A program made the position numbers and the translations under genes. Below are positions 35,529 to 45,536 of a stretch of 64,000 bases of DNA, piece after piece. A model generated the notes under the pieces. That model made no database searches. It was given only the letters and a program-made list of their open reading frames with translations, and had not been told where the DNA came from. Origin of the DNA: Bradyrhizobium diazoefficiens (GTDB lineage: Bacteria > Pseudomonadota > Alphaproteobacteria > Rhizobiales > Xanthobacteraceae); contig NZ_JAFCKW010000003.1 in the NCBI RefSeq assembly GCF_018129965.1, positions 124,001 to 188,000 on the forward strand, given 5' to 3'. How positions within the stretch are numbered: the stretch's first letter is position 1; every line of letters begins with the position of its first letter.

Positions 35529-36647
35529 GTGACCGAACAGCCGCTACTCAACGAGATCAGGGCGCTGATCAAATCTTCAGGCCCCATGCCGGTCTGGCGG
35601 TACATGGAACTGTGCCTGATGCATCCGCGCTATGGCTACTACGTCTCGCGCGACCCGCTCGGGCGTGAGGGCGATTTCACCACCGCGCCCGAGGTCAGCC
35701 AGATGTTCGGCGAGCTGCTGGGATTGTGGACCGCCTCGGTGTGGAAGCAGATGGGCTCGCCGCAATTTTTGCGGCTGATCGAGCTCGGCCCCGGCCGCGG
35801 CACCATGATGGCGGACGCGCTGCGCGCGCTTCGCGTGCTGCCGCCGCTCTACCAGGCGCTCCACATCCACATGGTCGAGGTCAATCCCGTGCTGCGCGAG
35901 CGGCAGAATGCGACGCTGTCGGGCGTTCGCAACATCGACTGGCACGACCGCATCGACGATGTGCCGGAAGGGCCGAGCATCATCCTCGCCAACGAATATT
36001 TCGACGTGCTGCCGATCCACCAGATGGTGAAGCGCGAGACCGGCTGGCACGAACGCGTGATCGAGCTCGACGCCAACGGCAAGCTTCAGTTCGGCGCATC
36101 GGCCGAGCCGACGCCGCGTTTCGACGTGCTGCTGCCGCCCTTGGTGCGCGCAGCCCCCGTCGGCGCCGTGTTCGAATGGCGGCCCGACAGCGAGATCATG
36201 AAGCTCGCCACGCGCGTGCGCGACCAGGACGGCGCGGCGCTGATCATCGACTACGGCCATCTGCGCAGCGATGCCGGCGACACCTTCCAGGCGATCGCCC
36301 GCCACACCTTCACCGATCCCCTGAAGGCGCCGGGCCAGGCCGACGTCACCGCCCATGTCGACTTCCAGGCGCTGGCGCGCGCGGCCGAGGATGTCGGCGC
36401 GCGCGTGCACGGCCCGGTGACGCAAGGCGATTTCCTCAAGCGCGTCGGCATCGATACGCGGGCAAACGCCCTGATGCAGAAGGCCTCGCCGGAGATTGCC
36501 ACCGACATCTCGGTCGCGCTCAAGCGCCTGACCGACACGGGACGCAGCGGCATGGGCTCGATGTTCAAGGTGCTCGGCATTTCCGAGCCGCGGCTGACGG
36601 GCCTTGCCGGCCTCAGCGATCTCGAACACGCCGGAGGCGCGTCATGA
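35529..36647 (+). CDS. MidA/NDUFAF7-like SAM-dependent methyltransferase
   Basis: A 372-residue class I methyltransferase of the COG1565 family; its mitochondrial homolog NDUFAF7 symmetrically dimethylates an arginine of complex I subunit NDUFS2. Signature segments are GREGDFTTAPEVSQMFG, the SAM-binding ELGPGRGTM and EYFDVLPIHQ. The probable target here is the complex I homolog, by analogy. It begins with GTG at 35529, 21 bases after lgt, and its stop overlaps the start of pgeF by four bases. Confidence 0.88.
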   Translation: MTEQPLLNEIRALIKSSGPMPVWRYMELCLMHPRYGYYVSRDPLGREGDFTTAPEVSQMFGELLGLWTASVWKQMGSPQFLRLIELGPGRGTMMADALRALRVLPPLYQALHIHMVEVNPVLRERQNATLSGVRNIDWHDRIDDVPEGPSIILANEYFDVLPIHQMVKRETGWHERVIELDANGKLQFGASAEPTPRFDVLLPPLVRAAPVGAVFEWRPDSEIMKLATRVRDQDGAALIIDYGHLRSDAGDTFQAIARHTFTDPLKAPGQADVTAHVDFQALARAAEDVGARVHGPVTQGDFLKRVGIDTRANALMQKASPEIATDISVALKRLTDTGRSGMGSMFKVLGISEPRLTGLAGLSDLEHAGGAS

Positions 36648-37411
36648 CGCTTGCTTCGTCGCTGCTCTCAGCCGTGCCCGGGCTACGCCATTCGTTCTTC
36701 ACGCGCGAAGGCGGCGTCTCCGGCGGCATCTATTCCGCACTTAACGGCGGGCTCGGCTCCAGCGACGATCAGGCCCTCGTCGCGGAGAACCGCCGCCGCA
36801 TGGCCGAGCATGTCGGCGTCGCGCCGGAGCGCTTCCTCAGCCTGCACCAGATCCATTCGCCCGACGTGCTCGTGGCAGATCGCGCATGGCCGAGCGGACC
36901 GCGGCCGAAGGGCGACGCGCTGGTGACCAAAACGCCCGGCATCGCACTCGGCGTCTCGGCCGCCGATTGCGGGCCGGTGCTGTTCGTCGATCCCAACGCA
37001 GGCGTGATCGGCGGCGCACATGCCGGCTGGAAAGGCGCGCTGACCGGCGTGCTGGAATCGACGATTGCAGCGATGGAAAAGCTCGGCGCGTCGCGCAGCG
37101 GCATCATCGCGGCGATCGGCCCCTTGATCCGCCAGGACAGTTACGAGGTCGGCAACGAGTTCGTGGCGCGCTTCATCGAGGCGGATGCGGACAATGCCGT
37201 GTTCTTCATCCCGTCGGTGCGCGAGGGCCACGCGATGTTCGATCTGGCCGGCTTCATCCGCAAGCGGCTGGAGGCGGCCGGCATCCTGATGATCGACGAT
37301 CTTGGTCTCGACACCTATGCCGATGAGCGCTTCTTCAGCTATCGCCGCTCGGTGCATCGCAAGGAGCCGGATTACGGCCGGCACGTCCACGCGATCGCGC
37401 TGGAGGAGTAA
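36644..37411 (+). CDS. pgeF: peptidoglycan editing factor PgeF (polyphenol-oxidase/YfiH family)
   Basis: A 255-residue zinc amidase-like protein; E. coli PgeF removes wrong amino acids from peptidoglycan precursors. The metal-ligand signature is in LHQIHSPDV, AADCGPVLF and GAHAGWKGALTG, giving His, Cys and His. The ATG overlaps the stop of the upstream methyltransferase (ATGA), so the genes are translationally coupled. It is the last gene of the lgt block before a repeat-rich gap. Confidence 0.9.
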   Translation: MTLASSLLSAVPGLRHSFFTREGGVSGGIYSALNGGLGSSDDQALVAENRRRMAEHVGVAPERFLSLHQIHSPDVLVADRAWPSGPRPKGDALVTKTPGIALGVSAADCGPVLFVDPNAGVIGGAHAGWKGALTGVLESTIAAMEKLGASRSGIIAAIGPLIRQDSYEVGNEFVARFIEADADNAVFFIPSVREGHAMFDLAGFIRKRLEAAGILMIDDLGLDTYADERFFSYRRSVHRKEPDYGRHVHAIALEE

Positions 37412-37560
37412 TGGGTTCGTGCCCCGGACGCGGTGCGGCGCCAAGTGCCGCTCCGCAGAGCCGGGGCCGATCTATCTCAGCTTGCGCTCCGGCTATCCGG
37501 GTCCCGGCGCAGCGCTACGCGCCGCAACGCGTCCAGGACACAGCTTCGGGTTACTGCGCA
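37412..37560. repeat. repeat-rich gap after pgeF, family J
   Basis: GTGCCCCGGACGCGGTGCGGCGCC...GGCTCTGCGGAGCGG-type dyads and CCGGGTCCC/GGGACCCGG-like pieces are present. This is intergenic: an in-frame open stretch here has no start-site support or recognisable protein character. The rest of the gap up to 37699 appears to hold the promoter of the lipoprotein gene. Confidence 0.6.
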
Positions 37561-37699
37561 GATCACGCTGGAGGCGTGAACACACAGGCAACGTCGTGTC
37601 ATTCCGGAGCGATGCACAAAAATCGCGCCCACAATGCCCCGGATCTGTGTCGCCCCTGCCCTAGACCTTAATCGATTTTAACGATATCGCTGTCCCATA

Positions 37700-38308
37700 A
37701 TGAGGGACGCGTCATCCATCTTGCGCCGCGCGGGCTCGCGCGTGCTGGCGGTCATGCTGCTGGCGGCCGCGACCGCTTTGGGCGGCTGTGCTGGCGGCGG
37801 CGCGGCCATCAATTCCTACGCGATGGTGCCGAGCGCCGGCTCAGGGGCGACCGTCGCCTTTGAATCGATCGACGGGCCGCCGCCGCAGGTGTTCGACCGC
37901 ATGGTCGGCGTGCTCGACAGCGAATCCAAGCTGCGCAGCCTGTCCGTGGTCTCCCGCGAAGGCGCGGCTGCCTATCGCGTGCGCAGCTACCTCTCCGCCC
38001 AGGTCGTGCGCGGCAAGACCGTGATCGCCTGGGTCTGGGACGTCTACGATGGCAACCAGCAACGGGCGCTGCGGGTCTCGGGCGAGGAACCGACCTCCGG
38101 CAAAGGCGGGCGCGACCCCTGGTCGGCGGCCGACGATCTGGTGCTGCGGAAGATCGCCCAGGCCGGATTCAGCGGACTTTCCAACATGATCAACGGAACG
38201 CCCGATGCGCCGGCCAGCGTTCCCGGCCTGCGCGGACCCGCAGTCGCAAGCGTGACCCCGGACGCGCCGGACCTGCCGGCCTCCGCGCTCGGCTACGCCG
38301 AGCGATAA
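37700..38308 (+). CDS. predicted outer-membrane or periplasmic lipoprotein
   Basis: A 202-residue protein with a lipobox LGGC ending at C30 (VMLLAAATALGGC), so Lgt, encoded nearby, would lipidate it. Residues 50-165 look like a compact alpha/beta domain; the C-terminal 30 are Pro/Ala-rich and disordered. No family can be named. It lies between pgeF and prs, with about 195 bases to the latter. Confidence 0.7.
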   Translation: MRDASSILRRAGSRVLAVMLLAAATALGGCAGGGAAINSYAMVPSAGSGATVAFESIDGPPPQVFDRMVGVLDSESKLRSLSVVSREGAAAYRVRSYLSAQVVRGKTVIAWVWDVYDGNQQRALRVSGEEPTSGKGGRDPWSAADDLVLRKIAQAGFSGLSNMINGTPDAPASVPGLRGPAVASVTPDAPDLPASALGYAER

Positions 38309-38503
38309 CCAGCGCTCAACCACGGCCCCAATTGCCCGCCAAACCGTTGGCCAGATTCAGGATTTTCAAAGGGAAAACGTAGCATCCCGGGTTGCCATTG
38401 CAGCCCCCGGCCTGATATTTGCTCGCGCGTCGATAACCGTGCTTCCAGTGGGTATTCTGTGATGTTGAACGTCGTATCCAGCAAAGCGCGGGGGGAAGCG
38501 TCC

Positions 38504-39457
<954 letters not shown>

Positions 39458-39461
39458 AGAT

Positions 39462-39543
39462 CGTCATTCCGGGGGCGGCGCGCAAGCGCCGGACCCGGAA
39501 TCTCGAGATTCCGGGTTCTCGCTTCGCGAGCCCCGGAATGATT
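39462..39543. repeat. family B palindromic repeat, double unit
   Basis: CGTCATTCCGGGGGCGGCGC..., then CCCGGAATCTCGAGATTCCGGG with a perfect 20-base internal dyad, then CTCGCTTCGCGAG...CCCCGGAATG. Located between the convergent prs and ribH genes. Confidence 0.85.
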
Positions 39544-39550
39544 CTTGAAC

Positions 39551-40117
39551 CTACCCCACGATGCCCGCCGCGACCTGCCCACGCAGGCGCTCCAGGCCGA
39601 GCAGCGTTTCCGCGCAGGCCGCCGCGACCTCGACGCCCTTGATCGCGAAGTGCCTGCGGAAGAAATCGTAGTGCACCTCGGTCTCGTGGAATTGCTGCGG
39701 CGTCAGCACGGCCGAGAACACCGGCACCTCCGTGCGCAGCTGCACGTCCATCAGCGCCTTGATCACGGTGTCGGCGACGAATTCGTGGCGATAGATGCCG
39801 CCATCGACGACGAGGCCGGCCGCGACGATGGCGGTGTAGCGCCGCGTCTTGGCGAGGATCTGCGCATGCAGCGGGATCTCGAACGAGCCCGGCACCTCGA
39901 ACACGTCGACATGGGTGAGGTGGCGCGCCTCGGCTTCCCTGACGAAGGCGATGCGGGCCTCCTCGACCACGTCGCGATGCCAGCAGGCCTGCACGAAGGC
40001 CACCCGCTGCGGCTTTGCGAAACGCGGGTGTTCGGTCGCCGGATCCTGCGGAACCGGCGGCGGCGCCTGGGTTGGTTGGGAGGTTTCGGTTTGGGGGTCT
40101 TGCAACATCTGATTCAT
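39551..40117 (-). CDS. ribH: 6,7-dimethyl-8-ribityllumazine synthase (RibH2-type)
   Basis: Joins 5-amino-6-ribitylaminouracil with a four-carbon unit to give lumazine, the riboflavin precursor. 188 residues: a disordered Pro/Gln-rich N-terminal extension of about 35, then the synthase domain with FEVPGSFEIP, VVDGGIYRHEFVAD and QQFHETEVHY. The long N-terminus and sequence resemble the Brucella-type second lumazine synthase RibH2. AAGGAAAGCC lies before the start. It is controlled by an FMN riboswitch 80-245 bases upstream. Confidence 0.92.
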   Translation of the reverse strand: MNQMLQDPQTETSQPTQAPPPVPQDPATEHPRFAKPQRVAFVQACWHRDVVEEARIAFVREAEARHLTHVDVFEVPGSFEIPLHAQILAKTRRYTAIVAAGLVVDGGIYRHEFVADTVIKALMDVQLRTEVPVFSAVLTPQQFHETEVHYDFFRRHFAIKGVEVAAACAETLLGLERLRGQVAAGIVG

Positions 40118-40198
40118 GGCTTTCCTTCTTAAGGACCAGAATCAGGGCATACGGAACGACAAACAGCCGCATCCTGCGATGCGTCCGCCACCGACCGT

Positions 40199-40362
40199 TC
40201 TCTTTCATCCGGACTTTAACCGTCGGCTTCGGAGTCGCACCGAATCTGCTGACCCTTCCGTTCGGACAAATTCCTGTCGGGAGATCCCTTGCGGAAGGCG
40301 CTCGCGGGCTTGGGCCTTTCGGCCCTTACCGCCGGTGGGGAGTTTCACCCCGCCCTGAGAAC
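40199..40362 (-). ncRNA. FMN riboswitch (RFN element) in the ribH leader
   Basis: On the minus strand the conserved core blocks appear in order: AGGGCGGGGTGAAACTCC, CACCGGCGGTAAG, AGCCCGCGAGCGCC, GGTCAGCAGATTCGGTG and CGACTCCGAAGCCGACGGTT, then AGTCCGGATGAAAG. This is the full RFN consensus. FMN binding would shut off ribH expression in flavin-replete cells. The segment up to 40786 beyond it holds no recognisable gene; it probably carries the ribH and YbjN promoters. Confidence 0.93.
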
Positions 40363-40786
40363 ATCGACCGTCCGGAATGAACGGCCTGATCGGAAATATG
40401 ACCCCGGTTCGGGGCCGCAGCAAGCGGGTTCCGCGTGCAAAACCGTATGGACCCATCCCGGCCTTGCGGGTTCTCCAGGGAGGCGCGGCCTCGCGCGGCG
40501 GAATTAACGATTGATGCTGCCGCAAATCCGATTCCGATTTGTTCTCATTCGTTAACGATTGTGGCGGAGATGAGCTGTGGACGACGGAGTCCTGACTTGT
40601 GGACGGACTCGGCAGCCAGTTGCGCAGATTCCGCAAATCACATCACTTGATCCGCGACAAGCCCGCGCTGATCCCGGGATCGCAACAGCGACGCCCAGCG
40701 GATCGCCTTAACGACCTTAAGGGAGCGCGCGCCGGACCAACCGCGTGCGTATCAAAGACAACAAAAAGGCAAGAGGTCGAGACGGC

Positions 40787-41287
40787 ATGTCCCTGCTCGA
40801 AGGCACTATCGATTCCAGAAGTCATCCGCTCGCGGTGGTCGAGGATATTGCTGCCAGCAACAACTGGCCGTTTGAACGCTCCGGCGAAGACGAACTCACG
40901 ATCGTCTCCAAGGGACAATGGACCGACTACCAGATCTCCTTCACCTGGATGGGCGAGATCGAGGCGCTGCATCTGGCCTGCGCCTTCGACATGAAGATTC
41001 CGGTCGCGCGCCGGAGCGAGGTCCAGCGGCTCGTCGCCGCGGTCAACGAGCAATTGTGGGTCGGCCATTTCGATCTCTGGAGCAACACCGGCATGATCAT
41101 GCACCGCCAGGCGCTGGTGCTGCCGGGCGGCCTCACCGCCTCGACCGCGCAATGCGAAGCCATGCTCGCCGGCGCCATCCACGCCTGCGAGCGCTATTTT
41201 CCGGCGTTCCAGTTCGTGGTGTGGGCGGGCAAGACCACGGCGCAGGCCATGGACGCTGCGATGTTCGACACGGTGGGTGAGGCGTAG
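40787..41287 (+). CDS. YbjN domain protein
   Basis: A 166-residue cytoplasmic protein of the YbjN family, distantly related to type III secretion chaperones. The start at 40787 (MSLLEGTIDSRSHPLAVVED) gives the family's usual beginning; an earlier ATG at 40745 adds only polar residues. Further landmarks are ISFTWMGEIEALHLACAFD and LWVGHFDLWSNTGMIM. The role is unknown. It is followed by a family C repeat and then proC, a neighbour pair common in alphaproteobacteria. Confidence 0.8.
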   Translation: MSLLEGTIDSRSHPLAVVEDIAASNNWPFERSGEDELTIVSKGQWTDYQISFTWMGEIEALHLACAFDMKIPVARRSEVQRLVAAVNEQLWVGHFDLWSNTGMIMHRQALVLPGGLTASTAQCEAMLAGAIHACERYFPAFQFVVWAGKTTAQAMDAAMFDTVGEA

Positions 41288-41302
41288 GTCCCGCCTCCCG
41301 CC

Positions 41303-41441
41303 GCTGTCGTCCCGGACGAGCGCAGCGAAGATCCGGGATCCATACCGCGTGATTTCTCCGTATCGCGCGATGCTTGTTGCCAACACCTCCATCCATTAGA
41401 ATCGCCTGTGGTTATGGGTCCCTGCGTGCGCAGGGACGACA
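41303..41441. repeat. family C palindromic repeat
   Basis: CTGTCGTCCCGGACGAGCG, then GGATCCATACCGCG, has its complement in GTTATGGGTCCCTGCGTGCG and CAGGGACGACAC. The centre is variable. It lies between the YbjN and proC genes, so the ATG of proC may be reached from an internal promoter or read-through. Confidence 0.8.
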
Positions 41442-41462
41442 CCTTTTGCTTGGGTGATCTCA

Positions 41463-42290
41463 GTGGCAAACAACAGCACTCTTCAGAACATCACCGGCAC
41501 CATCCTGCTTGCCGGCGCCGGCAAGATGGGCGGCGCGATGCTCACCGGCTGGCTGGCGGGCGGACTTGATCCGCGCCGCGTCGCGGTGGTCGATCCGTTC
41601 ATCTCGCCCGAGATCACCGCGCTTGCCGCGCAGGGCGTGGCGCTCAATCCCGATGCGAAGGCCGCAGGCACGGTCGAGACGATGGTCGTCGCGGTGAAGC
41701 CGCAGATGTTCCGCGAGGCCGGTGCCAGGCTGAGATCCTTTGTTTCGGAGAAGACTTTGGTCGTCTCGATCATGGCTGGCACCACGATCGCCGCGCTCGC
41801 GGAGGTCTGCGGCGGTGCCGTCGTGCGTGCGATGCCGAACACGCCGGCCGCGATCGGCCGCGGCATCACTGTTGCGGTCGCGGCGAAGAACGTCAGCAAC
41901 GCACAGCGCGCGGTCGCCGATGCGTTGCTGCGCGCCACCGGTTCGGTCGAGTGGGTCGAGGATGAAAGCCTGATGGATGCGGTGACCGCCGTCTCCGGCT
42001 CGGGCCCGGCCTATGTGTTCCTGCTTGCCGAGGAACTCGCGCGCGCGGGCGTCGAGGCTGGATTGCCCGAGGCGCTGGCGACGAAGCTCGCGCGCGAAAC
42101 CGTCGCCGGCTCCGGCGAACTACTGCACCGGTCGGAACTTCCCTCAGCGACCCTGCGCCAGAACGTCACCTCGCCCGGCGGCACCACCGCCGCGGCCCTC
42201 GGCGTGCTGATGGGCGAGCCCGGCCTGCGCGACCTGATGATCCGCGCGATCGCGGCTGCGACGCAGCGGTCGAGAGAGCTCGCGAAGTAG
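41463..42290 (+). CDS. proC: pyrroline-5-carboxylate reductase
   Basis: Last step of proline synthesis: reduces pyrroline-5-carboxylate with NAD(P)H. The N-terminal Rossmann motif is LLAGAGKMGGAM, with MPNTPAAIG and SGSGPAYVF in the middle. The C-terminal VTSPGGTTAAAL is the ProC signature. Two in-frame GTGs are possible starts (41454 and 41463); I favour 41463 because it gives a typical N-terminus (MANNSTLQNITGT), but neither has a strong ribosome-binding site. The gene converges with a thioesterase gene after four bases. Confidence 0.9.
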   Translation: MANNSTLQNITGTILLAGAGKMGGAMLTGWLAGGLDPRRVAVVDPFISPEITALAAQGVALNPDAKAAGTVETMVVAVKPQMFREAGARLRSFVSEKTLVVSIMAGTTIAALAEVCGGAVVRAMPNTPAAIGRGITVAVAAKNVSNAQRAVADALLRATGSVEWVEDESLMDAVTAVSGSGPAYVFLLAEELARAGVEAGLPEALATKLARETVAGSGELLHRSELPSATLRQNVTSPGGTTAAALGVLMGEPGLRDLMIRAIAAATQRSRELAK

Positions 42291-42293
42291 CGA

Positions 42294-42686
42294 CTACGCC
42301 CCGAGCCGCTTGTTGAACATCTCGACATTGACGAGCCCGCGGGCATGCCGGCCTTCGCCGAGCTTGCGCGTGCCTTCGAACGCCTCGACCTCGAAACGGA
42401 TGACGCGGCGCTCGACCGCGACCACCTTCGCGGTGGTTCGCACCGTTGCACCAACCAAAGCTGCCGCGAGATGGCGGATGTCGACCTCGGTGCCGACCGT
42501 GACCCAGCCCAGCTGCAGCGCGGAGCGGATCGCATCGCCCGAGGTCATCTCCATCTCCAGGATCATCATCGGGGTCGCATAGACCATGGGCATGCCGGGC
42601 ACGAAATGCCCCACCGTGCGTTCCACCGGCACCACCAGCGTGCGCTCGGCGCTCATGCCTGGCGTGATGAAGTCGCGTGCGTCCAT
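42294..42686 (-). CDS. FlK-like hot-dog thioesterase
   Basis: A 130-residue protein aligning with the fluoroacetyl-CoA thioesterase FlK. The FlK catalytic triad positions T42, E50 and H76 correspond here to T38 (in YATPMM), E46 (in LEMEM) and H72 (in DIRHLA), with a constant offset of four. Spacing and identities are all conserved. Homologs are found in many bacteria that make no fluoroacetate, so a general acyl-CoA thioesterase activity is more likely. The substrate is unknown. Confidence 0.75.
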   Translation of the reverse strand: MDARDFITPGMSAERTLVVPVERTVGHFVPGMPMVYATPMMILEMEMTSGDAIRSALQLGWVTVGTEVDIRHLAAALVGATVRTTAKVVAVERRVIRFEVEAFEGTRKLGEGRHARGLVNVEMFNKRLGA

Positions 42687-42702
42687 GATACCTCAAACTC
42701 CG

Positions 42703-42845
42703 CTGTCGTCCCGGACAAGCGAGCGTCGCGAGCGCTGATCCGGGACCCATAACCACAGGATTGAGTTTGGCGAGGACTCGGAGTTACCGCCTCGGCACAT
42801 AACCACACCCTGTGGTTATGGGTCCCCGCCTACGCGGGGACGACG
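42703..42845. repeat. family C palindromic repeat, double copy
   Basis: CTGTCGTCCCGGACAAGCG, then GGGACCCATAACCACAGG, followed by CACACCCTGTGGTTATGGGTCCCC and CGGGGACGACGG. The right half is a near-exact inverse of the left. It lies between the thioesterase start and the tautomerase stop. Confidence 0.85.
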
Positions 42846-42870
42846 GCGGAAAATGCCGCGCCTGCAGTGG

Positions 42871-43074
42871 CTACTTCTTCGCCGCCGCCGCGCGTTCCAC
42901 AAACGTCTTGCCGCCCTTCATCTTGTGGCGGAGCGGGGCTTCGTTGATCTGGATGACGACGGCATCGGCATCGACGCCGAGATTCTTCACCAGCGCCTGC
43001 GTGATGTCGCGCATCATGCCGGCCTTCTGTTCATCGGTGCGGCCTTCGGCCATGCTGACGGTGATCTCAGGCAT
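42871..43074 (-). CDS. 4-oxalocrotonate tautomerase family protein
   Basis: A 67-residue tautomerase-superfamily subunit. The start at 43074 places the catalytic proline right after the initiator (MPEITVSMAEGRTDEQK); Pro1 acts as the general base after Met removal. The C-terminus is Ala/Lys-rich. The substrate is unknown; members isomerise small enols. The longer frame upstream lacks the proline placement and is rejected. Confidence 0.85.
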   Translation of the reverse strand: MPEITVSMAEGRTDEQKAGMMRDITQALVKNLGVDADAVVIQINEAPLRHKMKGGKTFVERAAAAKK

Positions 43075-43132
43075 CGTTCTCTCCCTTGCGGCCGAACACC
43101 GGCCATTGACGGTCGCCATCAAACAAGACGCC

Positions 43133-43160
43133 GGTGCCCGGGACAAGCCCGGGCTGACGG
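43133..43160. repeat. half copy of family A repeat
   Basis: GTGCCCGGGACAAGCCCGGGCTGACGG carries one short dyad (CCCGGG/CCCGGG around ACAAG) that matches the centre of the family A elements. It lies in the roughly 100-base gap between the tautomerase start and the hisS stop. Confidence 0.6.
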
Positions 43161-43173
43161 CGCGCCGGAATGG

Positions 43174-44694
43174 CTATCCCCACGTTACGTCATGGCGCGC
43201 GAGCACCTCGCGCACTTTTGCGACGAGATCCGCTTCGCTGCAAGAAAACTGCGCCGGGCGGCTCTCGCGCCATTCCTGGTTGGAGGCGATGGCCGCGGCG
43301 GCCTTGGCGCCTTCGATCAGATCCTTGATCTGCACCTCGCCGCGCGCCTTTTCATCCGAGCCCTGGATGATCACGCAGGGCGCGTTGCGGCGATCGGCAT
43401 ATTTGAGCTGGTTGCCCATGTTCTTGGGATTGCCGAGATAGAGCTCGGCGCGAATGCCGGCGGTACGGAGGCTCGCGACCATCTTCTGGTAGTCGGCGAC
43501 GCGGTCGCGGTCGAACACGGTGACGACGACGGGGCCGACTTCCGGCCGCGAGTCGAGCTTGCCGAGCAGCGTCAACGCCGCCTGGAGCCGCGAGACGCCG
43601 ATCGAGAATCCGGTCGCCGGCACCGGCTCGCCGCGGAAGCGCGAGACGAGGCCGTCATAGCGACCGCCGCCGCCGACCGAACCGAAGCGCACCGGGCGCC
43701 CCTTCTCGTCCTTGGTCTCGAGCAGGAGTTCGACCTCGTAGACGGGGCCGGTGTAATATTCGAGACCGCGCACGACGGAGGGGTCGATCTTGATGCGATC
43801 CGAACCGTAACCCGATGCCGCGACCAGCTTGGCAATCTCTTCCAGCTCGCTGACGCCGGCCTGACCGACTTCACTTTTGACGAGGTAGGTTTCTGCCGCG
43901 GCAATGGCCTCTTTCCAATCGTCGCGCGGTTTGGTGATCGCGAGAACGACGTCAGCCTCGGCTGCACTCAGATTGGCGCCCTTGGTGAAGTCGCCCTTGC
44001 CTTCTTCCCCGCCGTCCCATCGTCCGGGACCCAGCAACTTGCGCACCTCGTCGGCGGAAAACTTGTCAAGCTTGTCGATCGCGCGCAGCACGGTCAGCCG
44101 GCGCGCGGCGTTCTCCTCACCGGCGAGCCCGATCGCTTCCAGAACGCCGTCCAGCACTTTTCGGTTGTTGACCTTCACGACATACTGGCCGCGCGCAACG
44201 CCCAGCGCCTCCATCGTGTCCGCCGCCATCATGCAAATTTCCGCGTCCGCCGCCGGCGTCGCCGAGCCGACCGTGTCGGCGTCGAACTGCATGAACTGGC
44301 GGAAGCGGCCGGGGCCGGGCTTTTCGTTGCGGAAGACGTAGCCGACGCGGTAGCTGCGGTAGGGCAGCACCAGACCGTCGGTGCCGTAGCGCTCGCCGAC
44401 ATAGCGCGCCAGCGGCGCGGTCAGGTCGTAGCGCAGGCTGATCCACTGCTCGTCGTCGTCCTGGAACGAGAACACGCCCTCGTTCGGACGGTCCTGGTCG
44501 GGCAGGAACTTGCCGAGCGCGTCGGTATATTCCATCGCCGGCGTCTCCACCGGCTCGAAGCCATAGAGCTCGTAGACAGCGCGGATCTTCTCGACCATCT
44601 CGCGCGTCGCCCGGATCGCAGCGGGATCGCGATCCTCGAGCCCGCGCGGCAGCCGCGCCTTCAGTTTCTGGGGTTTTTTGGGTTTTTCGGCCAT
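43174..44694 (-). CDS. hisS: histidyl-tRNA synthetase
   Basis: Charges tRNA-His. It has class II synthetase motifs in order: a motif-2 [12 protein letters not shown] region, the histidine-specific [13 protein letters not shown], and motif 3 [14 protein letters not shown]-terminal anticodon-binding domain follows ([20 protein letters not shown] pattern). The protein has 506 residues and begins with a Lys-rich N-terminus at 44694 ([12 protein letters not shown]); longer upstream reading is repeat sequence. The family A repeat lies just upstream. Confidence 0.95.
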   Translation of the reverse strand: MAEKPKKPQKLKARLPRGLEDRDPAAIRATREMVEKIRAVYELYGFEPVETPAMEYTDALGKFLPDQDRPNEGVFSFQDDDEQWISLRYDLTAPLARYVGERYGTDGLVLPYRSYRVGYVFRNEKPGPGRFRQFMQFDADTVGSATPAADAEICMMAADTMEALGVARGQYVVKVNNRKVLDGVLEAIGLAGEENAARRLTVLRAIDKLDKFSADEVRKLLGPGRWDGGEEGKGDFTKGANLSAAEADVVLAITKPRDDWKEAIAAAETYLVKSEVGQAGVSELEEIAKLVAASGYGSDRIKIDPSVVRGLEYYTGPVYEVELLLETKDEKGRPVRFGSVGGGGRYDGLVSRFRGEPVPATGFSIGVSRLQAALTLLGKLDSRPEVGPVVVTVFDRDRVADYQKMVASLRTAGIRAELYLGNPKNMGNQLKYADRRNAPCVIIQGSDEKARGEVQIKDLIEGAKAAAAIASNQEWRESRPAQFSCSEADLVAKVREVLARHDVTWG

Positions 44695-44747
44695 GCGGGC
44701 ATTTACCAGCCGAGGCAGGTGGCGGCAACCGGAGTATCCGCAGAACT

Positions 44748-44833
44748 CGTCATGGCCGGGCCTGTCCCGGCCATCCCCGTGCCGCGGGGGCGGCGCCAAC
44801 GACGTGGATGCCCGGGACAAGCCGGGCATGACG
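44748..44833. repeat. family A palindromic repeat
   Basis: CGTCATGGCCGGGCCTGTCCC, then GGGACAAGCCGGGCATGACG, forms a dyad of the same family as at 8.9, 31.7 and 52.8 kb, here in the hisS leader region. Confidence 0.85.
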
Positions 44834-44864
44834 GAGCGTGTGGCTAACCGGAACACTGAGTATT

Positions 44865-45380
44865 TTACGGCTGCTCCATCCGCGCCCTGAGCGCATCGGC
44901 GTCGGCCTTCGGCAGCGACTTCAGGGTCGGCTTGATGGTTTCCCCGCCGACGATCTTGCCGCTCCGCATGAACATCCAGTCCGATATGTCGGCTTCGCCG
45001 AACTTGACCTCGTCGCCGGCCCGTTTGCCCGGCAGATCGCGCGGCTCGTTGGCGAACAGGCCTGAATAGGCCCCGCCCGGCAATCTCTTCACCTCGGCGA
45101 TCCAGATGTGCTCGCCGCCCTTGCGGGTCGAAAAGCGCGCTTTCAGGGAATGCCCGGTCTCCAAGGGCTTGGGCGCGTCATAGGAGGCCCAAAAGGTCGG
45201 GAGCGTGGCGCGGGCACGTGCGATCGCGGTGTTCATCTCCGGATCGGTGGAGAGCACAGTGACGATCGGCGAGCGGTCTTCGGCGGCGACCTCCGGCGCG
45301 GGGCCGACGGTCAGGAGGCCGAGGACGGTCACGCCGGTGAGAACCGCCCATTTTAAGGGGGGCGAGAGTTTGGGTGCCAT
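44865..45380 (-). CDS. DUF2314 domain secreted or membrane-anchored protein
   Basis: A 171-residue protein. The N-terminus carries one hydrophobic helix ([19 protein letters not shown]) that is probably an uncleaved signal anchor or signal peptide. The remaining domain matches DUF2314 (YegJ-like): [18 protein letters not shown], then [24 protein letters not shown] and [10 protein letters not shown]. Function unknown. It is the downstream member of a tandem pair; the two share most of their C-terminal half almost exactly ([37 protein letters not shown]). The start at 45380 is one of several ATGs. Confidence 0.8.
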   Translation of the reverse strand: MAPKLSPPLKWAVLTGVTVLGLLTVGPAPEVAAEDRSPIVTVLSTDPEMNTAIARARATLPTFWASYDAPKPLETGHSLKARFSTRKGGEHIWIAEVKRLPGGAYSGLFANEPRDLPGKRAGDEVKFGEADISDWMFMRSGKIVGGETIKPTLKSLPKADADALRARMEQP

Positions 45381-45476
45381 GATTGCGCTGTCCGGATGGG
45401 GCAATATCTCCGGGCCTTGTCGCAGGATCGTGGCGGGGCGTTCATGGCGCCCGATGGGCTGGCTGCGTTCCCGCCG

Positions 45477-45535
45477 AGACTCCCCCTCACCCTTCCCTCT
45501 CGCCGCAAGCGGGGAGAGGGCAAGAGGGCGCTTCC
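45477..45535. repeat. CCTCTCCCC-type repeat between DUF2314 paralogs
   Basis: CCCTTCCCTCTCGCCGC, AA, GCGGGGAGAGGGCAAGAGGG forms a strong hairpin between the two DUF2314 genes. It could be a recombination or regulatory landmark, or simply another family E repeat. Confidence 0.75.
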
Positions 45536-45536
45536 C

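Noticed and set aside
37411..37671. Open frame of about 86 codons after pgeF
   Set aside because: It lies in palindromic repeat sequence, has no protein features, and its codons merely continue past the pgeF stop region.
42294..42686. Specific fluoroacetate resistance function for the FlK-like gene
   Set aside because: The residues fit, but FlK homologs occur widely in non-producers and no fluorine-related genes are nearby, so a general thioesterase is the safer call.
42853..44847. Long open frame antisense to hisS, about 660 codons
   Set aside because: Typical antisense composition (Arg, His, Ala, Asp-rich) over a certain gene; no domain and no start support.
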